Source: Mesostigma viride (Eukaryota > Streptophyta > Mesostigmatophyceae > Mesostigmatales > Mesostigmataceae). Taken from it: DNA of 64,000 bases. The notes under the pieces were generated by a model that had not been told where the DNA came from, searched no databases, and saw only the letters and a program-made list of their open reading frames with translations. Location: contig RPFO01000080.1 of assembly GCA_009746045.1 (NCBI GenBank), positions 8,984,113 to 9,048,112 on the forward strand. The letters are read 5' to 3'. Below are positions 48,926 through 60,600 of the stretch, in pieces; the stretch's first letter is position 1, and every line of letters begins with the position of its first letter. The position numbers and the translations under genes are program-made.

Positions 48926-49483
48926 GGGGTGTATGGATGGAGCAGCCGGTCTAGTTCCTAGTTACAGAGCTAGGTGTGGGCACCACGGCCCGAATCACTA
49001 TGAATGGCCAAATTTGGTCACATGTGGAGCCCCACTGACTTGCACGGGTGTGGTATCCTTCATGACTACCTGCCACCTATCGATCCTTGCGAGCCATCTG
49101 CCTCCAGATTACAGGCAGACCAGGAGGCTGGCCGGGCGTGAGCCCGTCCCGTCTAGGGTAGCACATGCACAGCCTATCATGGAAGGTCGATCGTCCACGT
49201 ACACGGATGTCGTCATCATCCTTGGCTCAAATATTACCGTCAACCAGCTGATACACAACCTTCACTGCATGGTCATCATGATATGCGACAGGGTCTGGTA
49301 GCCTTTGCAGTGGTGGTGACCATGGGGGCCCAGGTTTTATCCCCACAGCCCATTGCTAGAATGCAGGGTAGAAGTCCGCAGGTGGAGGTTATTGCCCCTG
49401 AGGATAGCTGTAAACTACCGCCTCGTCTGCCATTACAGTAGAGGACAGCTCAGATGAGGAATATATCCCCCTCTAGTGACTTT

Positions 49484-49545
49484 ATTAATTATTTAATTGA
49501 TTAGACTCGTGCCCCTGTTGGGGCCGAGTCACGGAGCATTAACCC
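49484..49545 (-). mobile_element. 3' end of a second retroelement family (family 2), copy 1
   Basis: On the minus strand it reads GGTTAATGCTCCGTGACTC, a short hairpin GGCCCC-AACA-GGGGC, ACGAGT, then a TTAAT-rich tail. Similar ends occur at 50522-50610 and 54527-54592. The body of this family is not identified. Confidence 0.65.
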
Positions 49546-49549
49546 CGAT

Positions 49550-49661
49550 GGACGGACGGACGGACGGAAGGACGGAAGGACGGACGGACGGACGGACGGA
49601 CGGACGGACGGACGGACGGACGGATGGACGGACGGACGGACGGACGGACGGACGGACGGAT
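49550..49661 (+). repeat. (GGAC)n tetranucleotide microsatellite
   Basis: About 28 units with a few GGAA/GGAT variants, immediately downstream of the family 2 end; 49662-50520 shows nothing I recognise. Confidence 0.97.
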
Positions 49662-50521
49662 GGGTACACGCAATCCTTCCGGTCTAAGCTATATACAAAA
49701 ACAGTCCTACTCTATATCTATTATCAAGGAGACAACCAGCGCAGGCCAGAAATCGGGAGAATCCGGACCATGGTAGCTCGAGCCTGCCGTTATCTTTTCC
49801 GCGTGTTCGAGTCGTTCAGGATGATGAAGATGAATGGTGATGGAAATGTGTATCCTTGTGCATTGAAATTATGGCTGGCTTACGTGTAGAGCGACTAGAT
49901 GACCTAGACGGTGGGGCCGGAAACAGCATATGCTTGATCAGGGCGTGTCAGTTTCGAGCCTAACTGGCCGGGAGTGTCTAGTGGTGAGCACCATTGCTGC
50001 GATCGCTCTCCCACCATTTACGAGGAAATACCCGCAAATGGAAAACCACTGAAAAGGTAGCTAGTCAGTCATCACGTTATGACTACTAGGCCAGGCGCAT
50101 GCCCTACAACGCTGGCGAAGCGGGCGGGCGCGCCGCTTGCGCATGACATAGTCCATGCACAACAATGATGAACAGGTATGGTGACAGAACACAACCTTGC
50201 CACACCCCTGCACGTTTGGAGGGGGCGAGGTTGGGTGGTGCCATACGATGTACGGACTGATGCCGTACCTTTACAAACAGCCAGGGAACTCAGGGGGTGT
50301 CAAAACAGTGGCCGAAGGGGGGTGGGCCGACATGTGCCGATTTTGAGGACATTAGTGTGACAGGCGGGGACAGCTTGAGAGGTCGGGATGCTACTCAGCT
50401 AGCTACTGGCAAGACCAGGGTTGGCAGGCCGGTTGCCGGCATTACGGCAGAATATCTAAATCATTATGGCTCGCATTGGCCACTAAAACTTTTAGCAGTG
50501 CTTCAAAAACTAAATATACTA

Positions 50522-50610
50522 TAAATAAAACACTAAATATACTATAAATAAACTCGTGCTCCCATTCAAGGGAAGTCACGGAGCACCGAAGTGCTTTTTA
50601 ATCCCTGCAT
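50522..50610 (-). mobile_element. 3' end of family 2 retroelement, copy 2
   Basis: Shares AAACTCGTGC...GTCACGGAGCA with copy 1 (plus-strand view) and an AT-rich flank with the duplicated ACTAAATATACTATAAATAAA. The hairpin arms differ from copy 1. Confidence 0.6.
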
Positions 50611-50954
50611 GTGCACAACAGGAAGAAAGGGCAGAGACCCCCTTTCTCCTTCTAGCCAGATTCATGCCACAGTGGCAATCGGACACGCCATAGACGATCC
50701 GGCAAGTGCTGTTGGTGCAATAAGACCCATGTGAGCATATCATCAATAACAAGTGAGCGTGGGCAAGTAAGCTGATCATAGCCAGGACGTAGCATGGCTG
50801 TACAAGGGCTAAGCTGAGGCTATGGCTGGTTGTGTACCGTGTGTTAGCGGTGCACGTGACTAGGTATGGTGGCACAGCTAGGCAAACATTCTAGGCATGG
50901 CTGCAATGGCGGCAGTGACTACCAATGGATACAAGCTACTAAAGGCTGTTCAAG

Positions 50955-52020
50955 CTTTTCTAGCCCGCAGTGGGCGTCCACATCTTGTGGTTAATCATCA
51001 GGTCCCCGCCCCTCCAGTATACCTTGGGCTTCTGGGGGTCCTGCTTGTGGCGGAGGTATGCCGGCCACTGGTCGCGTCGCTGCTGCTGCTGAGCGGGGGT
51101 CAGGTCGTCGTCAAGCGTCCAGGTGAGGTCGTGCAACCTCTTGCGACGAGAAAGGAACCGCCCGGCTTGTCCTCTGACAGGGGAGGGGAAGGTGAGCAGG
51201 ACTGGTGGGGGAGCCGCCTTGTCCCGTGAGTGGGGAAGGCGGTGGCACCCGCGCAGTTCTACCTTACCTACCAGGCCCATGAGGGTGAGAAGCTGGTCCT
51301 TGAGCTCGTCGGCATGCAAGGGTGGTTGACGTCTCACCTGGCTTCTGGGGGAAACGACGCAGCACCACTCGGCACTCGCGGCGAGCGCCGCGGTCGGTGG
51401 CCTCCCGTTGTTCGGCCTGGCGGTGGTCCTCCAGCTCCGGCCTGGAGCCCTTTCGTGGCGATGGCGTTGGTGGTTGAGGGCTTGAGGCGGTCGCTGACCG
51501 CAGCAGGTCGACCGCATAGGAGAGCGGCGGGAGGTCGCCAGCATCCTGCCGGGGTGGCTGGGATGCTATGGTGGCCGTCTGCTCCGCTATCTTTGGGACC
51601 TGTGTGGCCAGGCCGGGCCTCGCTCGGTGTGGGCGGTGATGGCTTCAAGCTTCTTCATGAGCACGCCACACTAATTCCCCTCCACCTGGTTGAGGCGGGA
51701 GAGGAGTGCAGCATGTGCCTCAGATGCCTGCGCCGTGGTCTGCAGCGCCGCGATCTGAGGTTGTAGCTTGCATGTGTGCGACCTTGGTTTCCGTATTGGA
51801 GACTCTTGGCCTCCACCGTGTTGAGCCGCGCTGTCGTCATCAATGTCATATCTTCTCGGCCAGCGGCCAGGTCACATGCTCCTCCAGCACTGCTCGGAGG
51901 TCATCCTTGCAGATTGAGGGAGGCAGCCGGTGTGGCTGCCGGCTGCGCAGGCCGGGCTGGGTTGCCGCGGAGGCGAGCGTCGGGGTGCTTCAAGGACAGG
52001 TCATCAGCTTCTTTGCATAA
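50955..52020 (-). mobile_element. LINE ORF1 (gag-like) fragment, minus strand
   Basis: The frame 51544 to 50960 on the minus strand encodes LTFPSPVRGQAGRFLSRRK, DDDLTPAQQQQRRDQW and KVYWRGGDLMI. This resembles the C-terminus of ORF1 proteins in algal LINEs (charged LT..Q..RR and a W/F-RG-ADL motif), recalled by pattern only. Further upstream (to ~52020) the minus strand is Ala/Arg/Gln-rich and frameshifted, as a decayed coiled-coil N-terminus would be. No ORF2 follows at its 3' side, so it is truncated at about 50955. Confidence 0.6.
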
Positions 52021-52284
52021 GTGGCAGGCGACACGTACCCGGGCAGGGAGGTCGAGGAAATTTGGACTGAGTCGGGAGGCCGCAGGCTCAATGTCGCAAT
52101 AATTAATTCTCCATGCCTTGGTGGCTGGCAGTCATGGATCGGGAGTCGTATGCAGCGCAAGCCCCCCCCAGCTGGTTTTGCACCGTGCGGTCTCCAGTGT
52201 CCCCATCTTATTATCATACCTCGTGGCTCCCCAAGTGTACAACATTATATGCTAGGCTTTGACAAGCATTCCGGCGCCCAGCCC

Positions 52285-54292
52285 TGAGAATATATTAAAT
52301 TAAATTAAATTATAACACGACTCCGTTGGGAGATCATCATGTAGCACATATTCCTTTGAGGGGAGCATGGGGGCGCGCCGCATTCCTGCGCGCCCTCCCC
52401 ATGAGCCCTCTGTTCACGCTGGTGCCAGCCCTGAACGCCATCGCTCTTCGCCACCAGCTGTTCGCCCCGCAAACTTTCATCACGGCAGGTGCGTCCTGCG
52501 GCAGCTGCGGGCTTGCTCTCGATACTACTGGGACGCACTACATCGCGTGCATGGGTGGCCAGCAGAACCAGAACTGGTTCCTCTATCTCCATACTGCTCT
52601 CCTCCGGGTGGTGTGTGTGTGCCATGGTTCGGTCGGTCTTTCCCCTGGCACTCCACCATCAAGTGCGAGGACGCGGATGGGGCCGCCCTCTACTCACCCA
52701 ACCACGGCCGCCCCGACATTACCGTGCTTGACTACGACGGGCAGGGTTGCCACCTGCTCATCGATGTCTCCGTGGCTCGGCCACTCTCCGGTCGCCACAT
52801 CCGAGGTCTGGGTGGCTGTGGATGCCGGCGCTGCTGCCGCTGTGGCTGAGCGCCGGACAAGTTTGCCTCCTACCGCAATGTGGGGCCCCACCGGGTCATC
52901 CCCTTTGTCCTTGAGGAGTTCGGGGCCATGGGCCCAAAGACAGCGGAGTTTTTCCACGAGTGCTGCCAGCGCCGTGAAGACCGCCTCGACCTCGAGGGTC
53001 GGCCGACTGCCCCGTGGTCTGCCCGCACGTGTGGTCCTCGTATTGGCGGCATGCACATCGATGAGCGCCTGTCACTCGCCCTCACTCGCACCGTGGCTGA
53101 TGTGTTATTCCGCCGCACCCTGGCAGACTTTGTTGTCGCAACCCATGCGGTCTAGATCCCTCCCAGACCTGCCTGGTGGGCTGGCGGTGATGTTGTTGCG
53201 TGTCGTAGTTTTGTGATGTAGTTAGTTGTACCTTGTGCAGCTGGCGTGATCCTTGGATGTCCGTGTCAGATTACTGTTAATTTCTTCAGGGTTATTCTTC
53301 TTTTCGGGGTTTTCCTTATGTTGCATGCCAATCTCACATCCGTAATTTATCATTCTCAATGAGCATATTCCCTTGCTGATGGATGGAGGTGGGCGAAGCC
53401 GCGAAACCGAACTAGTCTAAGTCTAAGCTAATCTATGTGGAAAAACCCTAACTACTCTACTCAGCAAAGCGCCCCTTCCTCTTGGGGGGGGCGGCCGGCT
53501 TGCCCACAGGGGCTGGTGTGTGATCCTGGACAATCTTCTTCCACCTCATCTTGTTCTGACATAGCAGTCCAAGCAAGAGAGAGGGAGTGTCAGAATGCGA
53601 TGTTCAAACGGGGCTGGGACCACTAGGTCGGCCAGCAACTGTTGTGGATAGGTCATGGCAGGTTTACCCATCTTTCTAGGAATGTCCTTGGGGCCAGGCC
53701 AGGTCATGCAGGATATGCCGCCCTGGCTGGCCAAGCCGCCGCGGCTGGCCAAGGCCGGCGCTGGGGGCCCGGCAGCCAGACCGAGGTCGGTGTCTACCTG
53801 ACTGGTGCGAGCAAGATGTCCAACGAATGCTATCCTACGCTGCCTAATCTCGTCCGAAACGCGAGGCATACCCTGATGCAAAGACTCTAATGACCTATGT
53901 GTGGAAAACCATCTATTCAGGACCTGTCGGAGCATCCTATAAACCGTGCGCCGTCCAGCCGGGCGGCCAGCGTGTCCGTGAGCGTCCGATGCCTCGGCGC
54001 CATACGTGAGCACCGTGAGAACCAGGACCTTGAAGAGCATTCGCTTGCGGTGCTCGCTCAGGGCCTTCAAGTGCCAGTAGGTTTTGAGCGAACGATGCGT
54101 ATAGCCCAGGCCAGGCCGATGCGGATGTCCACACTGATCGTCGGCGGTGTCGGGGAGCATGCTCCCCAGCAGTTTGAAGCGATCACGGAACGGGACCTGG
54201 ACCGTCCCGTCTAGCAGCCGCGGCAGCGGCGGGCGACTGGTAGCCCCAATCACCACAGCCCTATATATCAGATCTGATTGCCCAGATGTCAC
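52285..54292 (-). mobile_element. Family 1 LINE 3' fragment, minus strand, interrupted by a younger insertion
   Basis: The coding remnant 54292-53460 on the minus strand matches the C-terminal ORF2 of the 45-49 kb LINE (RLLDGT.VPFRDRFKLLGS, MLFKVLVLTVLTYGAEA, GMPRVSDEIRQRRIAFVGHL) with small indels. It is followed by the family 1 3' UTR at 53364-53425, which breaks at CATATTCC and resumes at 52354-52285 with the (TTTAA)n tail. The gap 52355-53363 is a different element. Confidence 0.85.
52355..53363 (+). mobile_element. 5'-truncated RLE-type LINE, C-terminal endonuclease region, nested in the minus-strand LINE
   Basis: The plus strand encodes a CCHC knuckle (CGSCGLALDTTGTHYIACMG), then GRPDITVLDYDG...LLIDVSVARPL, the R-PD...D layout of restriction-like endonucleases in R2/Dualen-class LINEs, then KFASYRNV, PFVLEEFGAMGPKTAEF and a stop near 53155. 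Two or three frameshifts break it. CATATTCC occurs at both ends (52347-52354 and 53364-53371), a plausible 8-bp target-site duplication. Confidence 0.75.
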
Positions 54293-54391
54293 AGCGGCTA
54301 TTTTGGTCGCGCTGCTTTATCACAGGGATAAACTGTTGATGAATGTACAGTAGTTATAATGAAGTTGCCGTTTATGACCGGGGAATGACAG

Positions 54392-54450
54392 TAATTAATT
54401 AGTAACACAACTCCGTTGGGAGAATATGTAGCACATAGCCCTGAGAAGGG
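54392..54450 (-). mobile_element. Solo 3' end of family 1 LINE
   Basis: Plus-strand view TAATTAGTAACACAACTCCG, TTGGGAGAATATGTAGCACAT matches the family 1 3' UTR and tail, with no coding part attached. Confidence 0.7.
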
Positions 54451-54526
54451 GCACATGGCCTTTAATACACTAAATGACAGTAAGTCTGGCTTTAAAAATG
54501 AATTTATATTGTGAAAACTTGCCATA

Positions 54527-54592
54527 AATATAAATATTAATGAGCCACGCAGTCCCAGCCGTTGGGGAGCCACGGAGCATTAACCCTTACGA
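54527..54592 (-). mobile_element. 3' end of family 2 retroelement, copy 3
   Basis: ATAAATATTAATGAGCCACG, then CCGTTGGGGAGCCACGGAGC and ATTAACCC. It lies 80 nt downstream of the fructosamine kinase stop codon. Confidence 0.6.
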
Positions 54593-54674
54593 TGATGGTG
54601 TAGGCGACCGAGCTAGCTAATCTACCGGGTCTATCTATATAGATTCTACACTAGGGAGCATGGTAACCTGGAGG

Positions 54675-57600
54675 TCAGCCCACCAGGCTGTCCAGAATAG
54701 ACAGCGCCTGAGAGCGGTAGCTGCCCCCAAAGAGGTTGTAGTGGTTGAGTATGTGGTACAGCGTGTAGATGCGGTGGCGCTGTTCCCACCCTTTGTCCTG
54801 CGACCAGCACAGCAAAACGATAGCATCCCATGGCAAGGTAGACAATGCAAACGATTAGCTGAATGCATGACCCGCTCGTCGTGTGTTAGCTGTTGGTTGT
54901 GGACTGCGTCATCGGGCGATAGATTTGTGCAAAGATAAAAATACAAAAATCGACGCGGCGCGACCGCCGTAGGTAGAATGAAGACTCCCTGCTGACTGTT
55001 GCAGCTGACGCTAGAAAGACAACTACAACCCGTCCGTCCGGCGACCGCCACGAACGCTACCCACTATCCAGTACTCACAACCAGGCCAGTAAGGACACCC
55101 TGCGCGAAGGCTTGCGCCACCTTTAAGGGGACGGGACATGCGCGAATTTTGGCGCCGAAAAATTCGCGGCACCGTCCGAGGTACCGTCCGTACCGTGAAA
55201 AGTGGGTGCACGGTGCGCGCACCCCTTGCGGAAGTGGCCAAGGCGACTGCATTCAGGCGAAACTACCACAATTGGGCAAGCGAAATGCAAAAATTTTACT
55301 CGAATCTAAAAGACGATGAGTTTATGATGTTAGTTTGTGGCGGAAATTAGCTGGTTTACAATATCGCTGTTATTTTTTTATGCCATCGGCATGGGGGGTA
55401 ATCTGAATTTTTTGGTCGCGGAATGAGATAGAATTCATGATAGCGGCTGTAAAATAGCGGTTTTGGGGGCTGTTCTGACCGTGAAGCAGCCATTAATATC
55501 GGTTGCATTGAATTCTAAACCGAGCGGGTGCTTTTTGCCAGATTTTGGGCCATTATCGGTAAGAAATTGTTCAGACCTGGGAAGTGAGTGTCTGACCTGT
55601 CCATGTAAGAACGGCGGTTGTTGCGCGCCTGGGCGAGGGATTTACGCGGGCAAGGTACAGACTTGTCGCGAATGTTATCTGCTATCAGTCCTTTCTAATA
55701 TGAGCTCATCGTTCGAAGTTTTTTTGCGTTCTTTTTGGGCAGTTTCCGCCAGCTAGCTCGCCGTTGCTTGCCGTTGTGTTGTCGAATACCTGGCAGCTTT
55801 AGATTGTTTTCGTTGATGTCGTGATCAGGGCCGCTTCAGTCGCAGCCTATAGCTTTTTGGGACGGTATAAGGCATTTCATAAAACGCGTTCTGGCAAGGA
55901 TGTTGTGCGTGTGGACGCTTCTTGTTGTGTGAGAGTGACGCACCCTCTCTTCGCAGCGGCATCACAGCGCTCATGCGCTGGAGGGCCAATGGTTTCTTTC
56001 CATTTTATCGTGCAGGGGAGGAAGTGTTTTATTGACGATCATGTTAGAGATATTGCATTTGTGTGACTGCATGTAGATAGCTGCCACCATTGGTTGTTTG
56101 AGCTTTCCTTTGTTATGATGATGTGACAAGACTGCAATGTGCTGAGCCAACCATGGTTGACATGCATGACTGCATGCAAGCTTTATATACCATGTTTCTA
56201 CTTGGTTCCTTGCCCTCCATAGTCCCAGTTCGTCATCCATGCCGGGTAGGGCAGTTTAGGAGGTGTTGTAGTGTTGATTAGCTTGGTTGGCATCAGCCTT
56301 ACGCCCTAACCTCGGAGAAACATAGGAAATGCTGGTTAGGCATGTTAGTGCTACCATTGTCAAGGCTATGCACATATTTACAAGGCTGGCCATGCTCGAG
56401 GGACGGTGAACGCGTATGAGGTGCGTGGCCGCCACTTTGCACTTTGTAAACATACTCAGCATCGTTTTGGTGCATGTTGGATGGCATATGAAGTGGCCTT
56501 GTGGGGTTACTAGCTTACGGAGTGGTCCTTAGCGCCTTGTCACGTGGTCATATAACCCATCAACTTGAGCAGTTCTTGTCACAATGACCCCCCACATTGA
56601 GCATGCGTTGCCGTCAGCGTGGAAGAGTTAATTATGTGTGCTTTGGTCAGTTTGCAGATGTCTTTGATGAAGAAGGGGGTGCTAGTGTGGCTAAATGGTT
56701 ACTCAAATTTCCTTGTAGCGTCTACATGGGTGCCCGTCATGGAATGGTTGTAACTTGGGCAGTTCTTGTCAGAATGGCGTCAAACCTTAAACATAGGAGG
56801 TACCATATGTGCAGAGAATGGTAGTATGTGGTTTGGCCCGTTTTCACGTGGCTTAGATGTATAAAGGGGTGTCAGTTTGGTTAAATACTAGCTAAAAACC
56901 TCCCTTAACTTCGCAGCTGGTGACAGCCTATGAACGTCAATAACTTGAGCTGTGGTTGTCAGAAAGACCTCAAACTTTGGGGCTGCATGTACCCCCCCTC
57001 TCTATTATTTGAAAATATGTGATATGGCATTTTTCAAAGTGTTTATGATTTGGTTTGTTTCTTTTTATTTTTTAAAGTACGTGTTTTGCGGGAAAATTGA
57101 TAACTTTTGCACCCTTGCTTATTTCTTGGCCCCAATCAGGTAGAGTTTCTCAATAGTGGGGGAACTATATGGAAATATGTGATTGGGTCAAGAATGATGT
57201 GCCCATTGTGCTAGGGAAAATGAGACTAAAATAGCGTCTTTTCTATTTTTAGCGTGTTACCGGTACATGGTTTGGGCAAGTACCCCCCCCAAGCGATTGG
57301 AAAATTTTAAAATCATATTTATGGTCCCCAATCATTTCATTGCATTTTTATCTCATGCATAGGTATGGTTTCCAGAAAAGTGCACTTTAGGTATGTCCTG
57401 TCCCCTTAAACCATTCCCCTGTCGCCCCTTGCGTTGGGACAACTACTCCCCCATCCGACGCCTCCAACTCCTCCTGTCGCGCCGCATCTATCATTCCATT
57501 ATCCGCGTGATTCGACGTATGGCATCTGTATTCTGTGCATTCTGCAAACATACATTTCGAGGTCTCTGGGACCCGCGAGGCTTTTCGTGTAACTTTGTGC

Positions 57601-60600
57601 GGGTTTTCAGGTAATTTGTGTGGTTTTCCGGGATTTTTCCCCGATTTTTTGGGTAACTTTGTGCGGTTTTGGGGGTAACTTTGTGCGTGTTTTGGGGTGT
57701 ACCTGTCAGTCGGTGCGATTCGACATCTGACGGTCTGGAATTTTCAAGCCTGGCATCGCTGGGTTTGAAGGTGCTGTCTCTCGTCGAAAGGACTCAATGG
57801 GGCACAAAAATCACTACAGGTCTTCCCTTCTCTTTCCATGGTCAAGCAAGCAGGCAGTCGATCAGGCCCTCAAAAGTCCTTTTAGTGGCGTGGAACTGCC
57901 AGGAATCTCCAAAAGAACCAGTAACGGGCTGCGTGAAGGCAAGGTAGATACCGTCTGGCTCGCCACGGCATGAAGACGCCAGCAAAGGAATCCAGGTTTG
58001 CGCCATTAAAAAAGTCATGGAATGGAGAGCAACAGCACAAGTAAAGAGCAAAACAGGCTGGCCGCCCACAGGCGTAAAGAAGTACGTGCTAGGGTGCAGC
58101 ATGGCGGGTGGTTGGGGAAGTCATTCTTAACAGCTCTCGTCGTCAACTTTCCTGGGCCGCAAGGTCTCACCTTGGGGATTACTTGGTGGTATGCATTCCA
58201 GAAGCTCTGGCTGAAACCGGCACACCTGCATGGACACGAAGTCAACACTACGGCAATACATGGCATCAGAGTCATTGCATTGCCATGCCAGCGTGGGCGG
58301 CGTGGGCGTGCCACCTCATTCTGCAATGTTTCATAAGCACATGCATACGCTGGCATACCAAAAACTGGACCAAGTGACCATCTCATTCGGCGATGTTTGC
58401 ACGGCGGCGACGGTGCAGGTGGTCGTAATGAAACCCCCCCAGTACTTGGAGCATGTGCTGTCAAAACAAAGCAAAAATCTCAAAAGCAAGGCAATCCCTA
58501 TCTAAAACATTGTCGGGACCACCATGGCATTACAGGGTGTGGCAACTGGCCATGACAGCTCCAGCTGTTGTCACTTGACCTAACCCACCCCTGTGGCGTA
58601 GGACCCCACCAGGGCGTGTCAAAGCTAGTGTGTGATAAACGAGCTTGTTTCGCCATGTGCACACCACCCACCAGGACATGCCACACTGGCAATATTAATC
58701 AACCTGTTGCCAAAGCACAATTAGCGCCTTAACACCCCAAACTGTACAAACCTGGACATGCCCAACTGGCTGTATCAACCGATGTGGCAAGCCCTTTACA
58801 TAACCACGAGGACATGCTGAACCTTGGTAGGACATGCCACCGGTCACAGGACCACTAATACTACACTCTATACTACGGTACTACTAGCTAGTAATACGTG
58901 ACAACACCCACCAGGACATGCCACCGGTCACAGGACTACAAATACTGCTAACACTATATACTACGGTACTACTAGCTAGTAATACGTGACAACATCCACC
59001 AGGACATGCCACCGGTCACAGGACTACAAATACTGCGAACACTCTATACTACGGTACTACTAGCTAGTAATACGTGACAACACCCACCAGGACATGCCAC
59101 CGGTCACAGGACTACTAATACTGCTAACACTCCATACTACGGTACTACTAGCTAGTAATACGTGACAACACCCACCAGGACATGCCAAACTCGGCCTCGT
59201 GGTGCCCGTAGTAGGTCGCGGGGTCAAACACCGAAGGGGCGCCGTCCACCGCCGCCAAGTTCTGGCACATGACACGAGCGGGAGGCCAAAACCCATGTAC
59301 ATAGTGAGGGTCGGGGCCAAACCGTGCGGATGGTGAGGGGTCAGGGGCAAGACTGTGTCGATGACGAAGGAGTGGGGTGGGCAGAACGGCACAAACGAGC
59401 AGATGAGCTGACTTTACACCCAGCCCTAAACTAAAGGAAGAAATGGCTCTGGAAGGAGGCTCTAAAGCCTCCAGATACAAACATCTAGTGCTATAATACC
59501 AGTGATCCAGAAGATCCCACTCCAAGCACATGGACAGGCCAAGCCTCACGTGGCGGACGCTATTACTAATGGCACGTGCATCATACTTTCCGGCTCCCTT
59601 CGGATCCCTTGGCAGCACCGCCTGCCACTGTGTTGCAAGATATTTGCGACTAATATCACCTGCCAGCACGCTCCCAAATATCCACACAGACGGCCTGCCG
59701 CCACGCTCCCAGCCATTAACACGTAAGTAAGATATGTACGTACGTACATACGTAAGTAGGTAAGTAAGTACATGTGTGCCATGCGCGTGGCCAAGTCACA
59801 TGATGGCATGCTAATCTCATCATATAATGACACAGAAGCTAAAGCAAAGATCAGAGCAGGTGTCTAGTTGTGTGCCAACCATGCACCGCCACTAGGCCGC
59901 ACCTACCCCGCTCCACAGGTCCCCGTGCAGAACGCTCGGCTTGACGGTGATGCCTGTGGGCACGGGCAAGGAGGGTGAGAGCGAGGGAGGGAAAGCCAAG
60001 TTCCCATGCATGTGCAAGCATAACCAAAGCGAGAGAGGTGCAAGCATGGGCAACACTAGAAACGTGCAAGCATGCATGAGCAATATTGGACAAGTGCCTG
60101 CCGTGCCCGGTCCGTGTCTCTCAGACACAAAAGTAAAAAACGCCTCTGAGAAAAGTTCCCTGTGACATGACCTGGCGCACGCATGCAAGAACAGAAACCC
60201 CTAGGAGGATATCTTTGCAAGTTGCACTGTGCACTTTGCACTCGTGCGGCTACTTGCTTGCTCACGTAGGTACCAACTTCCTTGCTAATTCGCTCAACAT
60301 TAGTATTATGCTTGACAAGAAACCTTGACCGCTGTCCCCCACCTTCAAGATAATCCTCCAAGCGTCCACACGGTTTATGCCCTTACCTTTGAAGAAACCT
60401 CGGATGCGTGTGCACAACATTCTCCCCTCCTCCTACCCTCAAAAAATCCCTCCAACGCTCGCACAGCGTATCCCGTTGTCTTCAAACATCACCCTGGAGG
60501 GATCACACACTCTACGCCCCTACCTTCGAAGAAATCCCCCAATTGCTCGCACAGCTTGTCCCCCTTTGCACTCAGCGCCGAGTCGCGGGCGAGTCGCAGC

